Part shown: in pieces, positions 32,918-40,418 of the stretch
Layout of the letters: the number at the start of each line of letters is the position of its first letter
Numbering within the stretch: the first letter of the stretch is position 1
Source of the DNA: CALFXN01 sp937957815
Lineage (GTDB): Bacteria > Synergistota > Synergistia > Synergistales > Aminobacteriaceae
DNA length: 43,596 nt
NCBI GenBank assembly: GCA_036788195.1
Contig: DAIQNX010000022.1
Coordinates: 1-43,596 of the forward strand
Direction: 5' to 3'
Made by a program: the position numbers and the translations under genes
Notes under the pieces: model-generated
Told to the model about the DNA's origin: nothing
Database searches by the model: none
Seen by the model: only the letters and a program-made list of their open reading frames with translations

Positions 32918-32960
32918 GCTCCGGGGGATCCGTCGGTAGGGAGAACGGATCCCCCGGAGC
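32918..32960. terminator. 16-bp perfect stem between convergent genes
   Basis: GCTCCGGGGGATCCGT (32918-32933) and its exact complement (32945-32960) enclose an 11-base loop. There is no U-run on either strand, so it may be a weak bidirectional terminator or a message-end stabiliser for the two convergent genes. Confidence 0.55.
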
Positions 32961-32983
32961 GGCAAAAGCGCGCGGGATGAATC

Positions 32984-33391
32984 CTATCGGTCTTCTTCTT
33001 CCTGCTGCGCGAGCTGGCCGAGGACGGAGAGCGTGGATATTCCGTTGTCCGTCGTATTCGCCTTGATATCGTTCTCCGTCAGTGCCTGGAGGAGCTTGTC
33101 CGCGGCGGTTTCAACCTTCGAGCCGCACTTGCCGCAGACGATGGCGTTCGCTTCGAGCGTTGCGCCGCAGTTCGCGCACGTGCTCGTCGCCCCGTCGGAA
33201 ACACTCCCCGTTCCGCCCGATGCCTGGGTCGCGGCCGTGTTCGCCGTTTTCGACGAACCGGACGATGAAGACGACCCCGCGGCGGCTTCCTGCTCCGTCG
33301 ACGTCTTCGTTTTCTCCTCTGTCTCCGAGGTGATCCGGAGCGTGTATTTCGAGTTCGCCTGACTTGAGAGTCCCTGAATCTCCATCGTCAT
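32984..33391 (-). CDS. Small zinc-ribbon protein of unknown function
   Basis: 135-residue acidic protein. After a short N-terminal strand (MEIQGLSSQANSKYTLRI) comes a Ser/Thr/Ala-rich low-complexity linker (~25-70), then a four-cysteine zinc ribbon with CANC at 72-75 and CGKC at 86-89, then a helix (AADKLLQALTENDIKAN) and an acidic tail. No signal peptide or membrane segment is visible. ATG 33391 has GGGAGG eight bases upstream. It follows the 165-residue gene by 31 bp on the same strand, and both are divergent from a two-component system. I do not recognise a named family; an adaptor or nucleic-acid-binding role is only a guess. Confidence 0.72.
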   Translation of the reverse strand: MTMEIQGLSSQANSKYTLRITSETEEKTKTSTEQEAAAGSSSSSGSSKTANTAATQASGGTGSVSDGATSTCANCGATLEANAIVCGKCGSKVETAADKLLQALTENDIKANTTDNGISTLSVLGQLAQQEEEDR

Positions 33392-33422
33392 CGTCGGTGC
33401 CTCCCTTATGATATGTGAGTTT

Positions 33423-33920
33423 CTACGCGCCGAGCGCCTCGTCGATTCTGCTCGTGAGGCTCGCCAGGAGCGCCCCGATCGACGATCCTCCGTTCAGGTC
33501 CTCCGGGGGTTCCGGCGGCATCTGTCCGTTTTTCGGCCCGTACGTTCCGTTCGCGGAGACGGCGAAGTCGTCGTTCTCCTCGGGCGCTTTCGGCTGGAGC
33601 GCGGAAAGGTCTCCGGTTTTTGCGGCCGTCTCGAGATCGTCCGCGAGATTGCCGAGCATCTTCGCGTCCATGCCGGTGGCCGTTTTCGCCTTCTCGCGGA
33701 CGTCGTTCGCGAGTTCGGAGACGGTGCTCTTGAAAAGTTCCGGGTCCTTTTCCTGCAACTCCCTGAGTTTGTTCAGAAGTTCGGCGAACCGGGAGATCCC
33801 AACTTTGTCCCGTTCTCCGTCCGATACCTCTTCGCCGCCCTGCGTCGTTTGCGCGGTGACGTTTCCGACCTGCGATGTCTGTACGGTGTTCATCGTCGTC
33901 GCCATTTCGGAAATACGCAT
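33423..33920 (-). CDS. Small helical protein of unknown function, zinc-ribbon partner
   Basis: 165-residue protein: a Ser/Thr/Gln-rich N-terminus (to ~40), an amphipathic helical core (RFAELLNKLRELQEKDPELF, VSELANDVREKAKTATGMDA, MLGNLADDLETAAKTGDLSA) and a Pro/Gly-rich tail (PPEPPEDLNGGSS) ending in a short helix. The DPELFK...LA...TGDLSALQP pattern recalls small uncharacterised proteins that I have seen near sensor kinases and efflux pumps in other phyla; this is recollection, not a search. ATG 33920 has AAGGAGGG upstream. No export signal is seen. It is first in a two-gene unit. Confidence 0.7.
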   Translation of the reverse strand: MRISEMATTMNTVQTSQVGNVTAQTTQGGEEVSDGERDKVGISRFAELLNKLRELQEKDPELFKSTVSELANDVREKAKTATGMDAKMLGNLADDLETAAKTGDLSALQPKAPEENDDFAVSANGTYGPKNGQMPPEPPEDLNGGSSIGALLASLTSRIDEALGA

Positions 33921-34128
33921 GTCCGTCCCTCCTTATTCCTATGATACGCCTGATGCCGGATTTCGTGCGCCTTTTCCCGTTTCGTTCCGGTCCCTCCTTT
34001 CGGGAAGACGGCACGGGGGCTCTTGTTGCGTTTTCGGTAAGGAGTGGTCAGGGGTTCGTCAAGGATACGCCTGCCGGAACAAAGAAATGTCAAGAAACGG
34101 AAAGCCGTGCGTCCGGCGTTCGCGCTCT

Positions 34129-34137
34129 TGCTATACT
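34129..34137 (+). promoter_or_regulatory. Extended -10 promoter of the two-component system
   Basis: TGCTATACT (34129-34137) matches the extended -10 consensus and lies 48 bases before the regulator ATG. No convincing -35 is present. The 264-base divergent spacer otherwise holds only the ribosome sites of both directions. Confidence 0.5.
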
Positions 34138-34184
34138 TCATGGAAAATGACTCCATCGAACGGCAACGGAGAGGAGAACGAGCG

Positions 34185-34901
34185 ATGCGGCGGATTCTCG
34201 CGATCGACGACGATGTGGAGCTGTGCGACCTGCTGTCGGCATTCTTTTCGGGCGAGGGGTTTGAATTCCATGCGGTTCACGACGGACTTTCCGGCATCCG
34301 CGAAACCCTGTCGGGAAACTACGACGCGGTGATCCTCGACGTCATGTTGCCCGGGTGCAACGGTTTCGAGGCCTTGCGCGAGATCCGGAGCAAGAGCAGG
34401 GTCCCCGTTCTCATGCTGACGGCGAAGGGGGAGCACGTCGACCGGATCGTCGGACTCGAGATGGGGGCCGATGACTACGTTCCGAAGCCGTTCAACACCC
34501 GGGAGCTCGCGGCGCGCATCCGCGCCGTCCTGCGCAGGACGGAGACGGGGTGCGGCGATGCGGGAACCGTCGAGATCGGAGACCTCGTCCTCGATACGAA
34601 ATCGCGTTCCGTGACGATCGCCGGAAAGGCGACTGACCTGACGGGAACCGAGTTCCGGATGCTCGAGCTTCTCATGGCCTCGGCGGGAGAACTTCTCTCG
34701 CTCGACAGGATTTCGCGGGAGGTTCTCGGGCGCAGGCATTCTCCGTTCGACCGGAGCATCGGCGTCCACATCAGCAATATCCGTCGCAAGATCGGGACCT
34801 ATCCGGACGAGTCGGAACGGATTCGGAACGTTCGCGGCGAAGGATACGTCTTCGTGTTTCCGGACAGATCCGAGGGCGGGAGGGAGAAGGAGCAGGTATG
34901 A
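34185..34901 (+). CDS. OmpR-family response regulator
   Basis: 238-residue two-component regulator. Receiver domain: Asp9/Asp10 acidic pocket (AIDDDVEL), phospho-acceptor Asp52 (VILDVMLPG), switch Thr (LMLTAKG). C-terminal winged helix with LTGTEFRMLELLMASAGELL and IGVHISNIRRKIG. I start at ATG 34185 with GAGGAG upstream; an in-frame ATG lies about 15 codons earlier but has no ribosome site. The stop overlaps the kinase start by four bases. Sequence style (CpxR-like) suggests envelope-stress or efflux control; the divergent small-protein pair is a likely target (inference). Confidence 0.93.
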   Translation: MRRILAIDDDVELCDLLSAFFSGEGFEFHAVHDGLSGIRETLSGNYDAVILDVMLPGCNGFEALREIRSKSRVPVLMLTAKGEHVDRIVGLEMGADDYVPKPFNTRELAARIRAVLRRTETGCGDAGTVEIGDLVLDTKSRSVTIAGKATDLTGTEFRMLELLMASAGELLSLDRISREVLGRRHSPFDRSIGVHISNIRRKIGTYPDESERIRNVRGEGYVFVFPDRSEGGREKEQV

Positions 34902-36232
34902 GGAGGCTTTCGCTCTTCTGGAAGGTCTACTTCGGTTTCCTTCTCGCCCTGTTCCTTCCCCTCGCGATCAACGAGGTCATCTTCACGCTCGACAAGGGCC
35001 GTCACGAATTCAATCCCCGCCACAACATCGACAGATTCGTCGGATGGACGGCCTCCTCGCTCGCGAAGGAAGCCGCGGAACTTCTCGAGCTCGGCCGTGC
35101 GGACGAACTCGCGGTGCGTCTCGCAAAGGCGGGCGCGGAGAGCGGGGCCGAGTTCTCCGTGCGCTGCGCGGAAGGCGGCACCAGGCCCGTCGCCCCGGAG
35201 GCGCCGCCTCCCCGGGGCGACGTCGTTTCCGTCGCGGTCCCGTTCGCCGTTTCGGGCGACATCTACGAACTCTCGGCGTTCTTTTCGGTCTTTCGCGGAA
35301 AGCCCCCCCTTCCGCCGCGCAATCCGCTGATGTTTCTGATCCCCATGGGAGTCGGGGCGATATTGTGCTTCGTTCTCGTACGGCATATCGTCGCTCCGAT
35401 ACTGGAGCTCCGCGGCGCCACGATGCGCCTCGGACGCGGCGAACTCGCCGCGCGGGTAGGAAATTCGGTGACGGCCAGGGGCGACGAGATCGCCGACCTC
35501 GGGATGGCTTTCGACGCGATGGCCGAACGCATCGAGGATCTGATCGTTTCGCAGCGGCGGCTCATGGGCGACATATCGCACGAACTCCGTTCCCCGCTCC
35601 AGCGTCTCGACGTGGCGCTGACGCTCGCGCGAAAGGAGATATCGTCCGATGCGGGCGGTTTTCTCGACCGTGCCGGGCGCGAGGCGGAACGCGTGAGCGA
35701 CATGGTCGGCCAGATTCTCAAGCTCTCGGAGGCCGAACTCTGCCCTCCCGACATGCTTCACGGCGTGGTGGACGTTCCGGTGCTGCTGACCGAAGTCGCC
35801 GAGGACGCCCGGTTCGAGGGGTGCAGCGACGACAAGGGAATCCGGCTCGGGGATATGCCGGGCGACCTCGAAATCCGGGGCGACGACCACCTCCTCAGGA
35901 GCGCGGTCGAGAACGTCGTCCGCAACGCGCTGCGCGTCACGCCGTCCGGGACGTCGGTCGACGTCGGAGCGGAACGGAGGGGTGAGGAGATCGTCATCTC
36001 CATCAGGGATTACGGTTCCGGATTGCCGGAGAAGGAGCTCTCGAGGATCTTCCGTCCGTTCTACCGCATCGACGCCGCGCGCGACCGGGAGAGCGGCGGA
36101 GTCGGGCTCGGCCTCGCGATCGCGGAGCGGGCCGTCCGCTGCCACGGAGGAACGGTCGTCGCGCGGAACGCGGCCCCGGGCCTTCTCGTCGAGATCACGC
36201 TGCCCGACGGGAACGCGGCCGGAGGGATATAA
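34898..36232 (+). CDS. HAMP-domain sensor histidine kinase
   Basis: 444-residue membrane kinase. Transmembrane helix 1 at ~8-30, a periplasmic sensor region of ~110 residues, transmembrane helix 2 at ~145-167, HAMP (RHIVAPILELRGATMRLGRG), H-box with phospho-acceptor His228 (DISHELRSPLQRL), N-box (NVVRNALRVTP), G-boxes (DYGSGLPEKEL, GGVGLGLAIAERAV). Layout and motifs match the CpxA/EnvZ type. It is translationally coupled to the response regulator through an ATGA overlap, so the two form a cognate pair. Ligand unknown; the sensor region is rich in Ala and Glu and lacks a recognisable domain. Confidence 0.93.
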   Translation: MRRLSLFWKVYFGFLLALFLPLAINEVIFTLDKGRHEFNPRHNIDRFVGWTASSLAKEAAELLELGRADELAVRLAKAGAESGAEFSVRCAEGGTRPVAPEAPPPRGDVVSVAVPFAVSGDIYELSAFFSVFRGKPPLPPRNPLMFLIPMGVGAILCFVLVRHIVAPILELRGATMRLGRGELAARVGNSVTARGDEIADLGMAFDAMAERIEDLIVSQRRLMGDISHELRSPLQRLDVALTLARKEISSDAGGFLDRAGREAERVSDMVGQILKLSEAELCPPDMLHGVVDVPVLLTEVAEDARFEGCSDDKGIRLGDMPGDLEIRGDDHLLRSAVENVVRNALRVTPSGTSVDVGAERRGEEIVISIRDYGSGLPEKELSRIFRPFYRIDAARDRESGGVGLGLAIAERAVRCHGGTVVARNAAPGLLVEITLPDGNAAGGI

Positions 36233-36263
36233 TCGACACACGTTCCATCGTGGAGGGAGTGTC

Positions 36264-36367
36264 ATGCCGTGGCGGCATCTGGAACATCCGGCGGACGTTC
36301 GGCTCGAGATCGCGGCGGAAAGCCCCGAGGCGCTCGTCGGCGAGTGCTCCCTGGCGTTCTACGACGT
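36264..36367 (+). CDS. Archease (5' part, cut by assembly gap)
   Basis: The first 34 complete codons encode MPWRHLEHPADVRLEIAAES followed by PEALVGECSLAFYD, matching the start of archease (SHS2-domain protein, usually ~140 residues), which activates the RNA ligase RtcB. GGAGGG lies upstream of ATG 36264, 31 bp after the kinase gene. The remaining ~100 residues are lost in the gap. RtcB sequence on the other side of the gap supports the call, because archease and rtcB are commonly neighbours. Confidence 0.72.
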
Positions 36368-36467
36368 NNNNNNNNNNNNNNNNNNNNNNNNNNNNNNNNN
36401 NNNNNNNNNNNNNNNNNNNNNNNNNNNNNNNNNNNNNNNNNNNNNNNNNNNNNNNNNNNNNNNNNNN
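36368..36467. other. Assembly gap (100 N) hiding archease end and most of rtcB
   Basis: The left side is an archease start, the right side an RtcB C-terminus. The missing parts (about 100 archease codons and more than 400 RtcB codons) need well over 1.5 kb, so 100 N is a placeholder. Confidence 0.85.
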
Positions 36468-36469
36468 CG

Positions 36470-36589
36470 CTCGGCGAGGAGGCCCCCGAAGCGTACAAGA
36501 ACGTCGATCGCGTCGTCGATGTCGTCGAACGGGCGGGACTCTGCCGGAAGGTCGCACGCCTCCGGCCCCTCGGAGTCATCAAGGGGTAG
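36470..36589 (+). CDS. rtcB: RNA-splicing ligase RtcB (3' end only)
   Basis: The surviving 39 codons read LGEEAPEAYKNVDRVVDVVE then RAGLCRKVARLRPLGVIKG, the highly conserved end of RtcB (PEAYKD...VARLRPLGVxKG). RtcB is a GTP/Mn-dependent ligase that joins RNA 2',3'-cyclic phosphate and 5'-OH ends. The rest of the gene, including the GMP-binding histidine, is hidden in the gap. The frame differs from that of the archease fragment, so reading straight across the gap as one protein would be wrong. Confidence 0.85.
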   Translation, partial: LGEEAPEAYKNVDRVVDVVERAGLCRKVARLRPLGVIKG

Positions 36590-36601
36590 GGCAAAGAGCG
36601 C

Positions 36602-36965
36602 TCACGTCGTCCTGAACGGCTGGTCGGCGTGAAGATCCCGCAGCGTCAGGCAGATTCGCGGCGCGAAGATCTCCGACGGGTCTTTCGGGTCGAAACCGCC
36701 GATCTCCGCGATCTTTTCGAGACGGTACGACAGCGTATTCCGGTGGATTCCGAGCCTCCGCGCCTGCCGCCGGGGTGCGTCGGGGCGAGCAGCCACTCGC
36801 GGAGCGTATCATCGAGTTCGCGGCTCCACTGCGGCGAGTCGAACAGCCGTCCGATGTTCCTGAGCGAATACTCCCTCGCGGCGTCCCTGTTGAGTGTGAG
36901 CAGAAGATCCTCCAGCTCGAAGTCTCCGATGTCGTAGAGGGACGTATCCTTCCTGAAATGGCCTG
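36602..36965 (-). pseudogene. PucR/CdaR-type regulator remnant (5' truncated, frameshifted)
   Basis: One minus-strand frame reads HFRKDTSLYDIGDFELEDLL and RNIGRLFDSPQWSRELDDTL then REWLLA, the lead-in to the C-terminal domain of PucR-family activators. The helix-turn-helix itself, LGIHRNTLSYRLEKIAEIGG, lies in another frame ending at 36602. The join near 36790 lacks the usual stretch between these parts, so a small deletion and a frameshift have occurred. The large N-terminal ligand region is missing altogether. Such regulators control purine, glycerate or amino-acid catabolism; its former target is unknown. Confidence 0.72.
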
Positions 36966-37116
36966 GGCATAGCTTCCGTGGATGTTCATGGCCTCCCTTC
37001 GTCCGGCATGACTGCGCCTCTTCACGCCCGCACATTTCAGCTACCTGCGGCAATAGGAAAATGCCCGATTGCAACGGGGTCAACGGTCGGACGATGTGTA
37101 TTCAGGGGACCCTATT

Positions 37117-37132
37117 TTGTGCATATGCACAA
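37117..37132. promoter_or_regulatory. 16-bp perfect palindrome
   Basis: TTGTGCATATGCACAA is a perfect palindrome in the non-coding stretch between the PucR remnant and the reductase-like remnant. It looks like a dimeric-regulator operator left from a divergent promoter. The rest of 36966-37280 shows no gene. Confidence 0.5.
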
Positions 37133-37280
37133 CAAAGACGTCGTTTTTCGACGGGAAGTTCTTCCAGTGATTCCCTGGTGTCCTCTCTCATATAATCACG
37201 AAGTGTGAGAATGCGGGATAGTCTCGTTTTATATTCAAAGGTACCTTTTCGCGGCGAAACGATCGTTCGTTCGCGGGCGC

Positions 37281-37589
37281 GTGCGAATCATTCCCGTGAA
37301 GGATCTAATCGAGCCGCGATGCAAGCTCGAAGGAAAGGGCGAGTGCTTCCCCGGTTTCATCGGAGGATCGGAGACGGTCGGAAACGGGGCGACGCTGGTC
37401 CTCAAGGGGGCCGCGGTCGTCGAGAAGGAGGAATACGAAACCGCGCTCCGCGACGCGGCGATCGACCGGACGGATGTGTACGAAATGGCGGACAGCGTCG
37501 AAGGCAAGGCGGCCGAATGCGGACATGACGCCCGAAATGAACGCGTACGTGTCCTGCGGCGACATCTGCACGGCGGCGCAGCGGCGTGA
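37281..37589 (+). pseudogene. Fragment resembling glycine/proline reductase (GrdB/PrdA-type) protein
   Basis: The first ~45 residues (IPVKDLIEPRCKLEGKGECF, then PGFIGGSETVGNGATLVLKG and AAVV) resemble the start of the glycine/sarcosine/betaine/D-proline reductase component family (IPV...VEPR...FPG...TVG.G.T.VLKGAAVV). After that the sequence (EKEEYETALRDAAIDRTDVY) no longer matches and the frame ends without family sequence. This is recognition by motif memory only. If right, it is a remnant of Stickland-type amino-acid reduction, fitting an amino-acid-fermenting anaerobe. Confidence 0.4.
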
Positions 37590-37672
37590 GGCGCGTCTTT
37601 CGCGTCTCGTCGATCACGGGGGAAGGGCTCGACGCGCTCCGCGCGTTTCTGCGCGAACGGCGTGAGTCATAG
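37586..37672 (+). pseudogene. C-terminal tail of a P-loop GTPase-like protein
   Basis: From 37586 one frame reads VRRVFRVSSITGEGLDALRA then FLRERRES and a stop at 37670-37672. VSSxTGEGLDALRxFL is the typical end of G domains in GTPases such as HypB, Obg or Era types. No N-terminal part is present. It adjoins the reductase-like fragment and is another piece of gene debris. Confidence 0.4.
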
Positions 37673-37731
37673 GCCGCAACAGGATCATCCGTCGGCGGAG
37701 GCGTTCCCGCGTTTTGTCGCGCGTCCTGCTT

Positions 37732-38373
37732 TCAAGGGCGGCCGGCGCAGTCGTCCCAGAAGCGGCGTTCGAGCGATGCCGCTTCGGAAAAGATGCTCCG
37801 GAGCCGTTTCCCGGCGACGCCGTCGAGCGACGGGATCGCCCCGTCGAGCCACGCGAGCGTGTCGTCGACGAGAGCGCCGTATTCGTCTCCGCCGTATGTT
37901 GCGAACCACTCTGCGTACGCGGCCGGAATGTGCGAGCGGATGCGCCCCTCGTACCGCGCGGCGATCTCCCGGTAGCTTGCGATGCAGGGCGTCATCGAAA
38001 CGAGGATCGCGGTCGCGTCCCCTTCCATCGCGATCCGGAGCAGGAAGGCCTCGTACGCGAGCGCGGCGTCGCAGACCTCGAGACCCTCCGTGGCGTCTCT
38101 TCCAATGAGGTCATCGTGCATCTCCAGTTCTCCCGAGAGCGTCCCCGCGAGAAGGCGAACCCCCAGACGCCGCGCCGGGCGGTCCGGCGCCCTCGAGACG
38201 AACGCCCCCATGCAGCGGAGAAGAACGTCGAGATAGTAGTCGTCCTGGCGGAGATAGAACCGGAATGTCTCCGGCCGGAGCGTTCCGTCCGCCATCGACG
38301 AGACGAACGGATGGGCCAGGAGCCTCTCCCATTCGTCTGCAACGGAATCGCGCAGCGTTTCGAATACGGTCAT
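37732..38373 (-). CDS. tenA: TenA family protein (thiaminase II)
   Basis: 213-residue all-helical protein of the TenA/THI-4 family, which hydrolyses thiamine breakdown products (aminopyrimidines) for salvage. Key residues appear conserved: Asp44/Asp45 in YLRQDDYYLDV, the nucleophile Cys130 in SMTPCIASYREIA, and Glu202 in SLERRFWDD. ATG 38373 has GGAGGG eight bases upstream. It is encoded 28 bp after the MFS gene on the same strand, so the two may share a message and the exporter-like protein could carry a pyrimidine or thiamine-related compound. No TPP riboswitch is visible upstream. Confidence 0.9.
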   Translation of the reverse strand: MTVFETLRDSVADEWERLLAHPFVSSMADGTLRPETFRFYLRQDDYYLDVLLRCMGAFVSRAPDRPARRLGVRLLAGTLSGELEMHDDLIGRDATEGLEVCDAALAYEAFLLRIAMEGDATAILVSMTPCIASYREIAARYEGRIRSHIPAAYAEWFATYGGDEYGALVDDTLAWLDGAIPSLDGVAGKRLRSIFSEAASLERRFWDDCAGRP

Positions 38374-38401
38374 GACAACACCCTCCCTGAATTGACGAAA
38401 C

Positions 38402-39673
38402 TTATTCGATAAACCCCTTTTTCCGGTAGATCTCCGTGACGGCCGCGAGCGTCGCCGGGTGGCGCGCGAGAAGGACGGCCCCGAGGATCGCCACGAAGGC
38501 CCCGCAGAACGCGATCGTGAGCGGCGCGCCGAACAGCGACGCCGCCCATCCGGCGAGCAGGCTCCCGGTCGGCGCCCCGCCGACCGACGCGGCCACGTAG
38601 AGGCTCATCACGCGGCTGCGCTTGTCCTCGTCGACGAGCGTCTGGACGAGCGTGTTGCACGCGACGATCGCCGTGATCAGGCTGAAACCCGTCGGAAGCA
38701 TGAGGATCGCCGAAAGCGCGAAATGGCGCGACGTCGAGAAGGTCGCGAGGAACATCCCGAGCGACAGGCACGCGAGCGCCATCGTCCGCCCGAGTCCGAC
38801 GGGCGACGGGCGCGCCGCCAGAAGCAGCGATCCCGCGAGCGCCCCGATCCCCATGGACGCCATCAGAAGCCCGAGCGACTGCGGCCCTCCGGCGAGAACC
38901 TCGCGGACGAAGACGGGCATCAGCGTCATGAAGGGCATCCCGAAAAGCGAGAGGAACGCGAGGCCGATCATCGCGTTCCGCAGCGGCGCCACGGACGCGA
39001 CGGAACAAAGCCCCTCGCCGTACTCCTTCAGGATATTCCGTTTTTCCCGCCGGACCTGAACCGCCGGCATCCGCATCATGAGGAGCGCCGCGAGCGTCGC
39101 CGAATAGCTCAGGCCGTTGAGGGCGAAGCAGACCCCCTCGCCGACGAACGCGATGACGTATCCCGCGACCGCGGGACCGACGAGCCGGGAGCCGTTGAAG
39201 AGCGTCGAGTTGAGCGCGATCGCGCTGGACAGGTCCTTCGGATCGGGGACGAGCCGCGGGACGAAGGCCTGGCGGGCCGGAAGCTCGAACGCGTCCGAGA
39301 CGCCGAGAAGGAACGCGAGGACGACGACGTGCCAGTACTGTACGATTCCCGAGAGCGTCAGGATCGCCATCGTGAACGCGTGGACCATGCTCAGGCTCTG
39401 GCAGACGAGAATGACCTTCCGGAGGTCGTAGCGCTCCATGAGCGCCCCGGTGAACGTCCCGAAGACGAAGACCGTGAACTGCCCCGTGAAGTCGACGATC
39501 CCGAGGCTGAGCGCGGACCCCGTGATGCCGTACACGAGCCAGCTCATGGCGACCCGCTGGATCCAGAGTCCCGTGAGCGAAACGCATTCCCCCGAGAAAA
39601 ACAGCCGGTAGTTTCTGTGCCGAAAGGCCCGCAGCGCGGGCGCGATTCCGAGAAGCAGCGTCCCTTCCCCCAT
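38402..39673 (-). CDS. MFS transporter (EntS/MFS_3-like)
   Basis: 423-residue major-facilitator protein with twelve hydrophobic segments. The start LRAFRHRNYRLFFSGECVSL, LWIQRVAMSWLVYGITGSAL and LPARQAFVPRLVPDPKDLSS are typical of the MFS_3 / enterobactin-exporter-like group. I choose ATG 39673, which opens the first helix correctly; the frame is open upstream across the tetR promoter but would add ~140 residues with no family resemblance. The ribosome site is weak. It is divergent from the tetR efflux operon, with 142 bp between the starts, and may also respond to the TetR protein. Confidence 0.9.
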   Translation of the reverse strand: MGEGTLLLGIAPALRAFRHRNYRLFFSGECVSLTGLWIQRVAMSWLVYGITGSALSLGIVDFTGQFTVFVFGTFTGALMERYDLRKVILVCQSLSMVHAFTMAILTLSGIVQYWHVVVLAFLLGVSDAFELPARQAFVPRLVPDPKDLSSAIALNSTLFNGSRLVGPAVAGYVIAFVGEGVCFALNGLSYSATLAALLMMRMPAVQVRREKRNILKEYGEGLCSVASVAPLRNAMIGLAFLSLFGMPFMTLMPVFVREVLAGGPQSLGLLMASMGIGALAGSLLLAARPSPVGLGRTMALACLSLGMFLATFSTSRHFALSAILMLPTGFSLITAIVACNTLVQTLVDEDKRSRVMSLYVAASVGGAPTGSLLAGWAASLFGAPLTIAFCGAFVAILGAVLLARHPATLAAVTEIYRKKGFIE

Positions 39674-39749
39674 TCGTCCGACCGGAGTCGTGCGGCGATT
39701 GTATCGTATCCGGCGCGAAGAGGGAATGGTGGGCGCGCGATGGGGACGC

Positions 39750-39778
39750 TTGACGAAGGAGGAGAGGCCGCGTATAGT
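39750..39778 (+). promoter_or_regulatory. Promoter of the tetR-efflux operon
   Basis: TTGACG (39750-39755), a 17-base spacer and TATAGT (39773-39778). The -10 box lies inside the left arm of the 38-bp palindrome, so a bound repressor would cover it and the start point near 39785. This predicts autorepression. Confidence 0.75.
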
Positions 39779-39805
39779 AAGTAATCGATTACTTACTATA
39801 CGCGG
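39768..39805. promoter_or_regulatory. 38-bp perfect palindrome, TetR operator
   Basis: A perfect inverted repeat from 39768 to 39805 centred between 39786 and 39787; the core is AGTAAGTAATCGATTACTTA. It ends one base into the tetR ribosome site (GGAGGAG, 39804-39810), so it could act as an operator in DNA and as a strong hairpin that hides the ribosome site in RNA. Confidence 0.88.
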
Positions 39806-39815
39806 AGGAGATTGC

Positions 39816-40418
39816 ATGGAAATCGGGAAGAGACGATCTTCGGAGGAGCGGCGGGCGCTCGCCGTCGATGCGGTGATTGACCTCGCCTCGGAGATGAACC
39901 CGGCGGACATCACGACGGCCGCAATATCGGAGCGCATGGGGCTGACGCAGGGGGCGCTGTTCCGGCATTTCCCGAACAAGGACGCCGTGCTGCAGGCCGT
40001 GATGGAATCGGTCTCCGAGCGGATCCTCTCGCGGATCGACGAGGCGGTGCGGGACGAGGCGTCGCCGTTCGGGGCGCTCCGGGGGATCTTCATGGCGCAC
40101 GTCGGGTTCGTCGAGTCGAATCCCGGCGTTCCGCGCCTGATGTTCGGCGAACTCCAGCGGACGGAAGAGACGGGCGCGAAGCGGGCGACGGCGGCGTTTC
40201 TCGAGACCTACGCGGCGCGGATTCTCGAACGGCTCGACGAGGCGAAGCAACTCGGGCAGGTCTCTTCCGAGGTCTGCATGCGTTCGGCGGCGATGGCCCT
40301 CATCGGGAGCATCCAGGGGCTCGTTATCCAGGCGACGCTCTCCGGACGCGTCGGGGACATCCGCGCGGGCGCGGATGCCGCTTTCATCATCTGGCTCAGG
40401 GGAGTGTCCGCGGCATGA
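39816..40418 (+). CDS. TetR-family transcriptional repressor
   Basis: 200-residue repressor. N-terminal helix-turn-helix: ADITTAAISERMGLTQGALF followed by RHFPNKDAVLQAVM; the remaining helices form the ligand-binding and dimer domain. ATG 39816 has GGAGGAG upstream, and the perfect palindrome in its promoter is its evident binding site. The stop overlaps the start of the fusion-protein gene by four bases, so the regulator and pump are made together. It probably senses a toxic hydrophobic compound exported by the pump (inference). Confidence 0.93.
   Translation: MEIGKRRSSEERRALAVDAVIDLASEMNPADITTAAISERMGLTQGALFRHFPNKDAVLQAVMESVSERILSRIDEAVRDEASPFGALRGIFMAHVGFVESNPGVPRLMFGELQRTEETGAKRATAAFLETYAARILERLDEAKQLGQVSSEVCMRSAAMALIGSIQGLVIQATLSGRVGDIRAGADAAFIIWLRGVSAA

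Noticed and set aside
36264..36589. A single small protein reading across the 36368-36467 gap
   Set aside because: The left and right flanks belong to different known proteins (archease and RtcB) and different frames.
38374..38401. TPP riboswitch upstream of tenA
   Set aside because: Only 28 bases separate tenA from the MFS gene, and no conserved CUGAGA/ACCUGA elements are seen upstream of the MFS gene either.
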